A stretch of 64,000 bases of DNA from contig NW_019775347.1 of the NCBI RefSeq assembly GCF_001039355.2, positions 188,986-252,985 of the forward strand. The letters are read 5' to 3'. The notes under the pieces are model-generated. The model was not told the DNA's origin and did no database searches. It saw nothing but the letters and a program-made list of their open reading frames with translations. The DNA comes from Lingula anatina. Lineage: Eukaryota > Brachiopoda > Lingulata > Lingulida > Lingulidae. Position numbers and translations under genes: made by a program. Shown here piece by piece: positions 1 through 9,879 of this stretch. The first letter of the stretch is position 1, and every line of letters begins with the position of its first letter.

Positions 1-649
1 TTGCGGAAATTGTGATTTTATATTTGAACCTTTAAATGGTCTCTTTTTCTTCTACCTTTGGTAGGCATGACATAGGAGGCATGACATTAGTTTCAAACTA
101 AGTGCAATTCACTTGCACGAAATTGAAGTCGTGCGTTTTCTCGTACTCACCACATTGGTGCTAAAATCGTAGGAATCTGCATGGACAACGTAGGCTCCGT
201 TAGATCATTTTCAACCGACAAACCGTATTTTCCTTTCGTGACTTCAAGGTCATGTCAGCGAAATGGCGCGACACATAATGTAAACGTACTCACGATGTCA
301 TAAAAATCGCACAGAAAACCCTATACTTCATTGCATGGCGTCCGTGGCAAATGTAATCTAGGCTAAAAGCAAGAGTGCACTTGCAGACTGACAACTGTGT
401 TAATAAAATATACCAGGTAGATATTGTGTAATATAACGTTGTCTAACCGCATTTCAGATTGAGTTAATGTTTGGAGTCAATTAATTATAAAAAAACATTA
501 ACTATGGATTATTATTTTTTAATTTGAATTAATAACTCATTTACAACACATCTCAGAAAGAAAATGACTTTGGACTTTAAAATCCATCGATTATTCATGA
601 GAAGATTAAGGTGAGACTGTACTCAAATAGGACTAAAAATTAAATTTTT
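1..649. other. no gene seen
   Basis: AT-rich sequence without an open frame of note or a recognisable repeat. A short splice-like block on the minus strand around 150-180 (acceptor-like CAG, 26 nt, then a GTGAG donor-like site) was noticed but has no partner exon. Confidence 0.5.
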
Positions 650-889
650 ACCTCCGCCAAGGAGGTTATGTTTTCACCCCTGTTTGCCTGTCTGTCTGTC
701 TGTCATCAACATAACTCAAAAAGTTACGGACCGATTTTGATGAAATTTTCAGGAACTGTCAGAAGTGGGCGATCCGGATCAATAATCAATCGATAAACAA
801 AAATATCGAAAATTAAGGGGTGAAGCGGCATTGGATGGAGACTTTGTTGCCTTGGCGGAGGTATGCGCCCTCTGAGTGCTTTTCTAGTT
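650..889. mobile_element. small inverted-repeat (MITE-like) element
   Basis: The left end ACCTCCGCCAAGG (650-662) is matched by a perfect 13-bp inverted copy CCTTGGCGGAGGT at 850-862, followed by a short conserved-looking tail to about 889. A TCTG/TGTC microsatellite lies inside the left half (about 687-702). I recall similar elements opening with CCGCCAAGGAGGTTATG from several marine invertebrate genomes, but could not check this. There is no coding capacity; the 73-codon frame across it is an artefact of the repeat. Confidence 0.75.
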
Positions 890-1080
890 ATTGATAAAAT
901 CAACAGTAAGTCCTTACAGAAAAATCCCCAAACCCAATTTGACAATATGCCAAAAGCACCTCTATTCGTACAGATTGTAAGTAAATATTTCTAACTTACA
1001 GATATTCAAAGATGAAGGGCGGGTGTTTTGACAATATGCCAAAACTCCCTACAGCCTATCGCGAATAAAATTTCTAACTC

Positions 1081-2460
1081 TTATGGCAAAACAGCTTGCA
1101 TTGCCACGAGAAATTGCCATACAACTAGAGCTATAAAGTAATGCTTGTTGTTGAGAGACGCTGCTGCAGACAGCCTACTGTGGGCATTGCAGTTATCTGT
1201 GCTGCAGCAGAGAAAACAGAACTTCCTGTCGTTGACCGTGCGACACTGGGTGTGTGCGTGGTCACTGCAGCTGATCACCGACATGGCCTCGGTTCCGATT
1301 TTGGCCTCCAAATGGGGCTTACATCCACGATGGTAATAATCCACGGCGCCTTTGGTCTCTCGTGAGATCTGTAACGAATAATAAGGTATATATACTTTAT
1401 GTGAAATATTAATGTAAGTTATTTGAAACTGCTGAGTTGAATTCTTGAAGAAAAAATTAAGGGCAGTGAGGAAAATAGCTTAGCCAGGGTGGGGTGTTCT
1501 TAAGCCAAAACGTTGATACACTGTTGCTGTTTGGAAATAATTAAACTTTGTGAAACACACACAAAAATTAAAAAGAAAATTACGTTTGTTTTCTATTTTA
1601 ATTGTAGGCCTATACTACACATACCCAGCAATGCCCATCAGCACACTGGACGGTGTTGAATTCCCTGGTATCGTCACACATCTTGAATGCAGTATGAGTG
1701 CAGTTTTGACAGATGCGGCCCTGAAAACGCACGATAGAAATAAAGCCAAAGAAGGAGAGAGGAAGGTATATATCTTCAAACGACTGTTTTGAAACGATAC
1801 ATTTACATAAAAAATCTTTAAATTTGTTTTACTTTCCAGATCGATCGAAAAGCTGTAATTTTTCCTGCCTCAAAAACTACTATCCAAAGGATAAAGGTTT
1901 AACAAAATCATACTCACGGTGGCGTCTGAGAGGAAAATGCAAATATAGAAGAAAAAATAAGCAAACCCATTTACCAGAACAATTACTGCTGTTTAATATA
2001 TCAATACAATGACATTATAAAGTAGATTTAAAGAAAAAAGAAGAGTGAATGAAAGCAAGAGGGTTAAACACATTTAATCATCTTCAAATTTTCGCAAAAG
2101 ATGGATACTGAACAAAAACTATACAGAAAGAACAATTACATGTTGGCGCTGGGGTAGTAGTGGTGTGATTGTTTCCACTGCGGGGTGTCGTCTGCGTCGT
2201 TTCCATCTCTGTTTGGTCACCGGAGCCATCGTCCGTGCTCGGCCCCTCTGTTGAATGATGGGTACTGTTGAATTCTGAAGCGTTCATTATCACAACGGTG
2301 ACGTCTGGATCATCGTCTGGAGCATGTGACGTTGCCATGGTTACGGAGTTTGTTAATACATGTGTCGTGATGCTAATGGTTTCTCTGCTGATCATTTCAG
2401 TAGCTGAGGGTGCCACGTCCACCGAGATAACTCCACTGATGAACAAGGACAAGAACAAAC
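1081..2460 (-). CDS. Ly6/uPAR (LU, three-finger) domain protein with mucin-like stalk and GPI signal, 5' exon missing
   Basis: Four minus-strand exons join in phase: 2460-2140, 1925-1918 (8 nt), 1720-1625 and 1368-1081 (stop TAA at 1083-1081). The first exon here opens with a hydrophobic stretch (LFLSLFISGVIS) that looks like the second half of a signal peptide split by an intron. A Ser/Thr-rich, acidic stalk of about 90 residues follows, with three N-glycosylation sequons (NAS, NST, NHT). The last two exons carry 12 cysteines in the LU pattern: CQNC near the start, an RGC in the middle and the diagnostic end CCSTDNCN. The C-terminus is a small-residue spacer, then a hydrophobic tail (FIALVVWQFLVAMQAVLP), as in GPI-anchored proteins. 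Family knowledge predicts an extracellular, membrane-tethered protein such as a receptor modulator or decoy; the ligand cannot be read from sequence. The first exon (start codon) was not found. An alternative donor inside the stalk exon, just before GTGACC, also keeps the phase. Confidence 0.72.
1918..1925 (-). other. candidate 8-nt microexon of the LU gene
   Basis: ACGCCACC is flanked on the minus strand by a pyrimidine-rich acceptor (TTTTCCTCTCAG) and a consensus donor (GTGAGTATG). The upstream exon ends in phase 1 and the downstream LU exon starts in phase 0; exactly 8 nt (or 8 plus a multiple of 3) restores the frame, adding Tyr-Ala-Thr. Confidence 0.6.
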
Positions 2461-2764
2461 CTGGATAATGACAATAATGCGCTCTAACTAAAATGATGAG
2501 ATATTTCTAAAATCAGAGATGTAAATATTGTCAGTTATTTTTCCAGAATTGACTGTGATAAATTGTCGCAAAGCCTTTGATACAGTTAGCTATAGCAATG
2601 ACAAATAACCAATTTCAAGCCGAGAAAAGTAAAATAAAATCTTTGAGTAATACACAATAGGTGGTTAGAGTTATGTGCCCTGTGGAACAAGTCTGAATTG
2701 AGTCAAATATGTACATTCATGGCCCAGTCACTGGTGTTTTCAGTTGTAAATCCCGAAGGAGACT

Positions 2765-3070
2765 TTGGGAAGTTTGTGGATGAGAAAATCTGACCGCAAA
2801 AAGAAGGGTATTGCTGATTGCGTTGGAATCGCCCAAGGAACTGTCTATAAGAACAACCAGAGACAGCGCACAAAGCAAATTAACCAACCAGGCATCAGTA
2901 CTGGTCGTCCCCGTAAGGCTACAGCCTTGGAGGATCATAAATGCTACCAGATATGTCGTAAACAAAGGAAGATTCGCCGCTACCAATGGCTCGCCAACTT
3001 CACTGCCGCCAAATGCGTCATTGCTTCTTGTTTCATGTAATCTTCGAGAGAGGATTGCTGCAGATTGAGA
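2765..3070 (+). pseudogene. degenerate Tc1/mariner transposase N-terminal (helix-turn-helix) fragment
   Basis: The plus-strand frame reads a basic helix-turn-helix-like start (KKKGIADCVGIAQGTVYKN), then the hinge GRPRKATALEDHKCYQIC and a second HTH-like part ending RRYQWLANFTAA. The order and the GRPRK hinge with its following acidic residue fit the paired-like DNA-binding region of Tc1/IS630-type transposases. The frame breaks at 3038, and a remnant resembling the inter-domain RIAA motif continues in another frame. No catalytic DDE region was recognised after it on this strand. Long antisense frames over it are shadows. Confidence 0.45.
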
Positions 3071-3429
3071 TGGGATCTGCTGCCCACGGTTGTACTTCTG
3101 TCCATCTTTGGGCCGTTATCCCATGAGAGAGCGTAGATGTTGTATCTTGTATGTCCTCCGTATGCTACGGTCAATTTGGTAGTTAGTTTCTTTTCCAATG
3201 TGGCAATGCTGCATTTCACCGTGCTTGCAAAATACAACAATTCTTCAAAAACCAGGCTATTGGGCCAATAGAGTGATCTGTGTATTATCCTGGTTGAATT
3301 CCCATAGAACGCTGTACATGTTCTAGACTGTGCACAAAGGAGGAGAGAGGTCCACCCAACTGCACTGGATGGGTCGAGACAGGATCTTGCTGAAGAGAGG
3401 ACTAATGTCAGCCAGAGGTACATCAGCAA

Positions 3430-5473
3430 CTGGTCGAGTCAGTGGCACAAAGTGCATAAGAGTTTTCATGTCATGACTTTACCTTTGGTTGATTCCGGCG
3501 CTGTTTGCCAATTTTCGCTTCCTTGAACATGACATTTGCTTTTCGCTATAAATTGCTGATAATTAGTCAGACTTATGAACTATCACCAGAGGGAACCCAA
3601 ACAGAAATAAAGTTTCCTTTTATACTGTATTTGAAGTTAGAACACGGGATTATAATAAAACACCAATGAGCTAGTTGGATTTAATGCGCAGTTAAAACAT
3701 TCTGTTGAAATTTTCCATTATTTGTAGAAAGCGTGTGTAACTGGGTGTGTCGTCCAAGATGCAGATTTATTCCTTCTAACCCCGGTTTAATTAGAACGAA
3801 ACACATTTGTCTCTTTTGAAGTATTTGGATTTTCGTGCCTGGCCTCTGAACTAACAGTATTTGGAACGACATTCGGTAAGAAAATAAATCTCAAATACAT
3901 GTACACCGACTGCCCAGCAGGTTAATCTTTATCCTAATCTCTTCGATTAAACATCGTAAATACCCGACTCTGGGTCTTAGGTTCTGTGGGTAGATGATAC
4001 TCAGCTACCCTGAGTTTCGTTCCAGCTAAAGCCAATCTTGTTTCCCTAGATAACCCTGAAAACCTGTAAAATGTATAAAGATGGCCAGGCACTGAATGGA
4101 TGAGTAGACGGTTTTGTCTTTTTAGACAACTGGAACCCAGGGTATAATCACCAGCATTATCCGATTTCATCAAAGAGCATGAACACCAGAGAAATAAGCT
4201 AGCTTTATAGAGCTTTAATCTCAATAGGCTGGCGTGTATCAAGTGCTCCCGATCACAGGGCGGGAAGTTAACACCACCTGAGAAATTCACTCTTGACAGT
4301 TCTCTGGCTTATTCAATACACTTTCCTGTGCCCAACAGCATTTATATATGGGATTGTCATCAACGAGTTGGCTTCCCGTAAAGAGTACATTAGAAATATT
4401 GTTTGGAAGTTTTGCTAATTGAAAAACTATTTATTTTAAATAAATATGCACTAATTGCCGTAAATTTACAAATATGAGAGTGAGAAAAATACTAAAACCC
4501 GAACTATAATAAAATGATTTTAAAAATTAGTAGCCCCGTGTTAAAGCACACTTTTTTCATTTCAAGTTTTAGTTTTTATCTCAACTATAGTCCCAAAGGT
4601 CCAGTATTCTACAACGAATTTGATTAAAGGTACACTGTACGTGTTTGAAAATCCCCAAAATTCATATTATCTATAACTACATATCCTGCAAAGCTACTAA
4701 TCTTACCCCATCCAATTCAGGCCTTAAAAACTACGAAACCCCTAAAATAAAAATACATGTACTTCATGGCGATAGTTCTCGATAGTCGATAGATTTTGCT
4801 CGATGTGACCATAGAATAAAATATTTTTGGATTCCCCTATTTGAGGCACAACAGTTTACATATGTAGAGGCCATGATTTAAACAAAAATTGAAATATCTG
4901 GATCAGGATCCGGCCCACCTTTAAACTGGACCATCTCAACATGCAATCACATGGTTTGATTCAGATCATTTCAGCCATTTTTGAGGAAGTTATAGAACTA
5001 GACAGGAAAGCTGGCAAATACACAGGCACTTTTCAGATATAAAAACCAATTTATATATAAACAAGCACATTCCAGTCAAAAAAGTATCAAAAATAATCCG
5101 ATCATGCTCATTCATTTCAGAATTGGGAAATTAAAGCAATCTTATGAACGCCGATACCCACAATAAATAACCTGTTGTAACCACACAGATCAGTTGTGCA
5201 TTTCCGCTGTGATTGATGATAGTTCTCGTTAATCAAACTGACAGGAAATTGTTCCAGAATGCTGTTATTACCACTTTCATTTTACTGCAACATGGTTATG
5301 GTTTTGGGAACACGTGTCGATATATTAAAGGGGTGGCAGCTCTTCGTTTTGACGCCATAAAACGAGTTTTCCTGGGGTAAACGACAATTTTCCCTTAGTT
5401 ACCTATGGTTAATGAATCTGTTCCGACATTTAAAGTTATATAATTAATCGTTTGTTTTTAAGAGTATGTTTTT
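3430..5473. other. non-coding, repeat-bearing stretch
   Basis: No gene was recognised. A short frame on the minus strand (4290-3934) has no domain or splice context. Around 4624-4923 lies a possible TTAA-bounded element: it starts TTAAAGGTACACTG and ends near ACCTTTAA, and its interior shares several words with 19567-19740, so both may be old copies of one small DNA transposon family. Confidence 0.4.
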
Positions 5474-5516
5474 AGTAATAATCTCTTTAGATTTTAGATT
5501 CTTTAGAGATTATTAC
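5474..5516. repeat. short hairpin-forming inverted repeat
   Basis: Arms of about 15 nt (GTAATAATCTCTTTA against TTTAGAGATTATTAC) match at 13 of 15 positions around a 12-nt loop. There is no flanking gene, so a role as terminator or RNA structure is not supported. Confidence 0.55.
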
Positions 5517-5799
5517 GGAGGGTAGCAATCAATGAGGGTTCTCTATCTTGCGAAATCCGGATATTACAATTAACAATATTGGTGTTCAAATGCAATTTAT
5601 TACTTTTTTATATGCTGTTAAAGATGTATTTATTGTTGTATTTGAATCTTATACCTTAACAAAAGGGAAATCAGTCGGTCCATATGAACTATGGCAAATA
5701 CTGGCCAATAAGCTATAGTACAAATGAAAAAAGAGAAAGTAAAACATAAAATAAACGTGTACATATTCTAATAGGATAGCATTGCCCGCACGAAAACGA

Positions 5800-6062
5800 A
5801 GTAGATACTCCAGCGCAGTAGACTACTGCAATTATACTGCAAACATGCTTCAAATCTGCTTCGATGTGGGAGCTAATTAGCATATTTGAAACATGCTTCT
5901 TTCATGCTGCTAATCTACTGCATTAATGCTCCTTTTCTGTACAACCCTATGTAATTTTTGAAGTAGATTTGCAGTAGGCTATACTGCATTTCTACTGCAA
6001 ATATGCTCCACACCACTACTGCGTTAACGCTTCTTTGCTACTTCGATACTACTGCATTTTCT
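5800..6062. repeat. word-rich degenerate tandem region (CTACTGCA / ATGCTTC)
   Basis: About 260 bp is built largely from irregularly spaced variants of the words CTACTGCA, ACTGCAAA and ATGCTTC. Spacing is not constant, so it is not a simple satellite; it reads as a decayed short-period repeat. No coding frame is supported. Confidence 0.5.
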
Positions 6063-6315
6063 TGCGGGTGGTTGGCGTATAAACACTATTTTTGTACAAA
6101 CACCATCAGTGTTAAAGCCACCAGGGCGATTGTGCCAACTCATGGAGAAGGCCGCATGGGATCGCCCTCTGACCAAATCGTGCACAAAACGTGTCCAACC
6201 TTGCCCAACCGTGCCAAGCAGCGGAATGTTTCGCACTGATCACTTGCCCATAACTTTAAACACCTTAATAAGAAAAAAAAACGTTTTTTGCTGTGATGAG
6301 TAGTGAAGATATATA

Positions 6316-7972
6316 CAGACTTGACATTTAATATGGAATATTTTTTTCCACATCATTTTTTATCAGTTTTTTCCTATTTTGCTGACTAATAAATGAAAAC
6401 AAGGATTAAAATCGTGTTTTAATAACTTTTAATTATCTCTTTGATGTCATTGTGACATCAGTTCATTAATGGAATTCACCAGAGAAGCAAACAAAAATAC
6501 ATTGCCTATTCTATGTCATACGAAAACCATTAAAAGAGATATTTTGGACCTCCATATTTTCCAAATTATTGTCTGTAAAAGAGTTACACACTCCACAAAG
6601 GACCCTCATGTCAGTGTCTAGTCACAGCAGTGGTCGCTGTTACGCCTGTCCTCTTCTGGCTGCTACCAGCGCTCTCAAGTGGCAAGGCATTCCTTGGGAT
6701 ATGTTTTTAAAGTTCAATCTGGAATAGCATTCCAGGCACCGGTCAAAATCTGTCTAATTTGGTTCCGTTTTGTTGTAGGACATGTAGGCCATTGATTCGG
6801 CCAGTAATAGCCTACCCACATATTGTCTGTGTGGTTCAAATGTGGCGATTTTGATGACCAAGGTAGCTGCTCATTCCCTTGGTTCTGTAAGTAAGCTGCT
6901 TTTAAAAGTGCTCTGTGTGAACGGGCAATCTCACCGTGCCACCTAAAATTGTTCCTAAGTTGCCCCCTATCAAATGATAGCCAAGTGGTTCCCAGATTAT
7001 TTCTTTATTTGATCTGGTTCAGGTTTTCGTTGATGACTACCAGTGGTGTTTTGGCACCAATATGGTATCCACTTCAAATACTGACGCTTTTAATGACTTT
7101 AGTCATTTCAGACGCGGCACACGCTTCGTCATTGGCCTCTTCTGGTCGCTGTAAACTCTGTTTTGACTGTTGAGCGGTACAGGTGAAATCTGACCTCAAC
7201 AAAGAAAGCCACGAGATTTCAGGGTTCAACCCAGAAACAGTCAAGGTCTCCAATTCATTAGAGAAACATACAACGATGTTTTGCTGTTTACAGTGGGTTC
7301 CTCGGAGGTCGTCTGGTATTCTAACCTGCTAAAACCAGTTTGGTGTTCGCTTAGGGCCTTGAAAAATGCGTTTTGGTGGCAATTTACCCCTCATTCTGAA
7401 CAGACTGGTTGTTTTTTGTTTAGTTGCAACAGCATATCCCGAAAGACAGTGGGTCCTTACCCTGGTGGTAAGATTTCAATACATAGGGTGTGGCCTCTGT
7501 GTAGGTACATCAGTCTGGGCATTACTCTATAAAACTGTGCGGACCGTTTCGTTTGGCACAATTATCTGTCTGGCAATGCCTGTCTTTTTCGCGCCATTCT
7601 GCCACAGATTAACAAATTTGTAAAGCACTGCATAGCTCATTTTACACACTGCAAACCCGACCACCTGCATGCAAAATTTCAAATTCTTCTATGCAGTAGT
7701 TGCCGACATATGGATAGTTTTTTGACAGAACCATGCTTTGCCAAAACCAAGCCTTGACCTGCCCAAAGGAGCACTACCAAATTAAATCACTGCATATTAC
7801 ATAATGCAGCAGCGCAACAAACCTGGTATTCAGTTAATTGGTAGCGACACACCTGACTACACACTTCTCCATTCACATATCTTATATGAGATCGGAGTTT
7901 GTGAAAAAAGAACGCATTTTCACCTAGGCATACCTTCGAAACTGAAATATTCCATATTAAATGTCAAGTCTG
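6316..7972 (-). mobile_element. Tc1/mariner (IS630-type) DNA transposon, inactive
   Basis: The two ends are perfect 28-bp inverted repeats, 6316-6343 and 7945-7972, each starting CAGACTTGACATTTAATA when read inward. Both are flanked by TA (6314-6315 and 7973-7974), the target-site duplication typical of Tc1/mariner. The length of 1,657 bp is normal for the family. The body encodes a minus-strand transposase that is broken. It lies 2 kb upstream of the tyrosinase gene. Intact ends around a dead gene mean the copy could only have moved with enzyme supplied by another copy. Confidence 0.88.
6620..7620 (-). pseudogene. Tc1-type transposase pseudogene
   Basis: On the minus strand, scattered over several frames with stops, are the landmarks of a Tc1/IS630 DDE transposase. 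A helix-turn-helix-like start (GAKKTGIARQIIVPNETVRTVL) is followed by a segment resembling the strand after the first catalytic Asp (TPLVVINENLNQIK). Next comes the block with the last catalytic residue region (WSSKSPHLNHTDNMW, where intact copies have SPDLNPIENxW), and then the C-terminal QIRQILTGAWNAIPD and CRALVAARRG-like end. At least four in-frame stops and several frameshifts make it non-functional. Confidence 0.82.
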
Positions 7973-8239
7973 TATATATACAATAGCAGCTCAGTGAATG
8001 TAGCTCGCATATGTGCTACAGCTATTGCTACTTAGTTTTGTTAACGATTTGTCACGTATATTTTTGCTGAAGTGATTAAAAAATACAGAAGTGTACTCTG
8101 CGTGATCTAACTTTACTACATTGTGTGTACATTCCATCACCACATGATGATGCAGAAGTTACGAAAATAAATGTATTTCACATAACGCTGCTCCATTGTC
8201 ACTGAAAAAAAATCTATGTCGAGCAGTTTCATTAGCCGT
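7973..8239. other. no gene seen
   Basis: Short AT-rich spacer between the Tc1 element and the next inverted-repeat element; nothing recognisable. Confidence 0.5.
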
Positions 8240-8510
8240 GTTTTATATAAACAGAGTTCTATTTGTTACTAGCTGTAAAAATGATGGGACTGAGTTATCC
8301 AACCTTTACCTGCTATTCCTCAGGGAGGGGGGCGAGCATAGGAAGGGGGGCACCTGTCTGACACAGCACACCTAAGGAGTGATAGGAAGTATTACCTAGC
8401 ACAGCCTTCATTTCACTGATGAATTCTGTCAGCAGGCGAAATGTTGGCTGATAAATCTCAGTTCATTTTTTCTAGCTAGTGACAAATGAAACTCTGTTAA
8501 TAAAAATGTA
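8240..8510. mobile_element. fold-back element with long inverted arms
   Basis: Arms of about 75 nt (8240-8316 and 8430-8510) are roughly 80% complementary; the best block pairs AACAGAGTT...ACTAGCT with its inverse at about 8470-8498. The right arm contains CTGATGA (8416-8422) followed 15 nt later by GAAA, the two conserved strands of a hammerhead-like core often seen in Penelope-like retroelements. The left arm has lost these bases. The middle (about 8320-8345) is a G-rich stretch. Confidence 0.6.
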
Positions 8511-8600
8511 GCACTTTTCCTCTCATATTGTTTGGCTGGTAATAGATAAAAAAACATTAATCCCATAGTAATATACTGTATTTTATGGTTAAGCTATGAT

Positions 8601-8792
8601 ATTATATGTTGTACATTTTTTTTGCTTACGTTAGAAATAGTTTGTTGTTTTTTCCTGCGTCAGTTTGAAATACTATAACTTACCTGCTGTATAGATAGTT
8701 TGTTGATGACATACCGCCATCTTCTTAAACAGAATGTCTCCTGGTTTCTAGAAGTCAATTACTTCCTTGTTAAATCAGAAAACGTTAATTTG
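8601..8792 (+). repeat. dispersed repeat, copy A
   Basis: About 190 bp is very similar (by eye above 80%) to 11015-11215 in the same orientation. Shared blocks include TTGCTTACGTTAGAAA, AACTTACCTGCT, CATACCGCCATCTTCTT and TTTCTAGAAGTCAATTACTT. Copy A lies 1.1 kb upstream of the tyrosinase start codon. No coding frame is conserved between the copies, so this looks like a non-autonomous element or a segmental duplicate. Confidence 0.8.
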
Positions 8793-9637
8793 AAACATCG
8801 ACTATCGGTAAGTGAGTTAGTATCTGGTATGGCGATATCAATTAGATATGATGGAGATAAAGCATGTAACGACCTACTCGCGTCGACAAAGCAGAATAAA
8901 TGTGACAGCGTTCACAGAAAAATATGGGGCCTTTCCTAGACAGGTTACCATGGCAACGGAAGACAATTTTGTCTCACCTTCATTAAATGAGAAGACCACA
9001 CAGTGTCGATCGATACCACATGTCAAGCTGTTTTCTGCATTCAACCACTATACTTACCTGTTCATAAATGATATACAGGGAAAACATGCGTAGAGCATTT
9101 AACTTTCAAACATGGCAGAATGGAACTTGTAGTCCGCGCTTATTAACCTTGATAATATCAGACATACAATGTATATGAAGACTGATTTAACTAACGCCAT
9201 AGGTTTAAGGCATGTTTCGAATGCGAAAAATCAAATCTCTTCTTTCTGAACATTTAAGCCTCTTTAATTAAAGCAAGCAGCCCCTGGTTTTTGTTACTGT
9301 CTCTTTATTAAGATATTAATGGGGAAGAAAATTAACATCATATAAAATGTACAAGTAACTGGGAATGTCAAACCGACAGTTTCACGTAACGAACAAACTG
9401 ATAATGGAGTCCTCTTAGGCAATGGAGTTATGAGTTTCATTTTCTCATCATTAATTGGAACCTGCGTTTTATTAATATTTAAAAACGCAAAGAATTGTGG
9501 CTTACGTATCACAGGTGCACGTCACACAGAGCAGGAAAACAAGACCACCAGCGTTCAACATAATGACAAATGGCGTTCCAATTATTTTTGCAATTACGAT
9601 ACTGGTCGGTTGGCATGCTATCTCTGGAAGATATTTC

Positions 9638-9717
9638 GCACCAGCTGGGGTCGCCAAATGTCACGCGTAATTGTCTAAATAGTTCCAAATTGTGAATGTC
9701 ACAAATCCAGCTGGTGC
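9638..9717. promoter_or_regulatory. inverted pair of CAGCTG E-boxes upstream of tyrosinase
   Basis: GCACCAGCTGG at 9638-9648 and its perfect inverse CCAGCTGGTGC at 9707-9717 lie about 160-240 bp before the tyrosinase ATG. Each contains a CAGCTG E-box (bHLH-type site), and an AATGTCAC word is also repeated between them. A role in tyrosinase control is inference from position only. Confidence 0.35.
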
Positions 9718-9879
9718 AAGGCGTTTTAAGGTCCTTGCATGACGTTCATTACATTGTAGACTACAGTATTTAGGGGCACACAGTCCAATTACCTTTCCAT
9801 TCCTCTGAAAACGATACCTTCATTTCTCTCAGGCTCAACTTATTACACTTTCTTCATCATTCTCTGACATAGCTCAAGG

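Noticed and set aside
150-180. 26-nt splice-flanked block on the minus strand
   Set aside because: Lies beyond the stop codon of the LU gene and no other gene is visible to host it.
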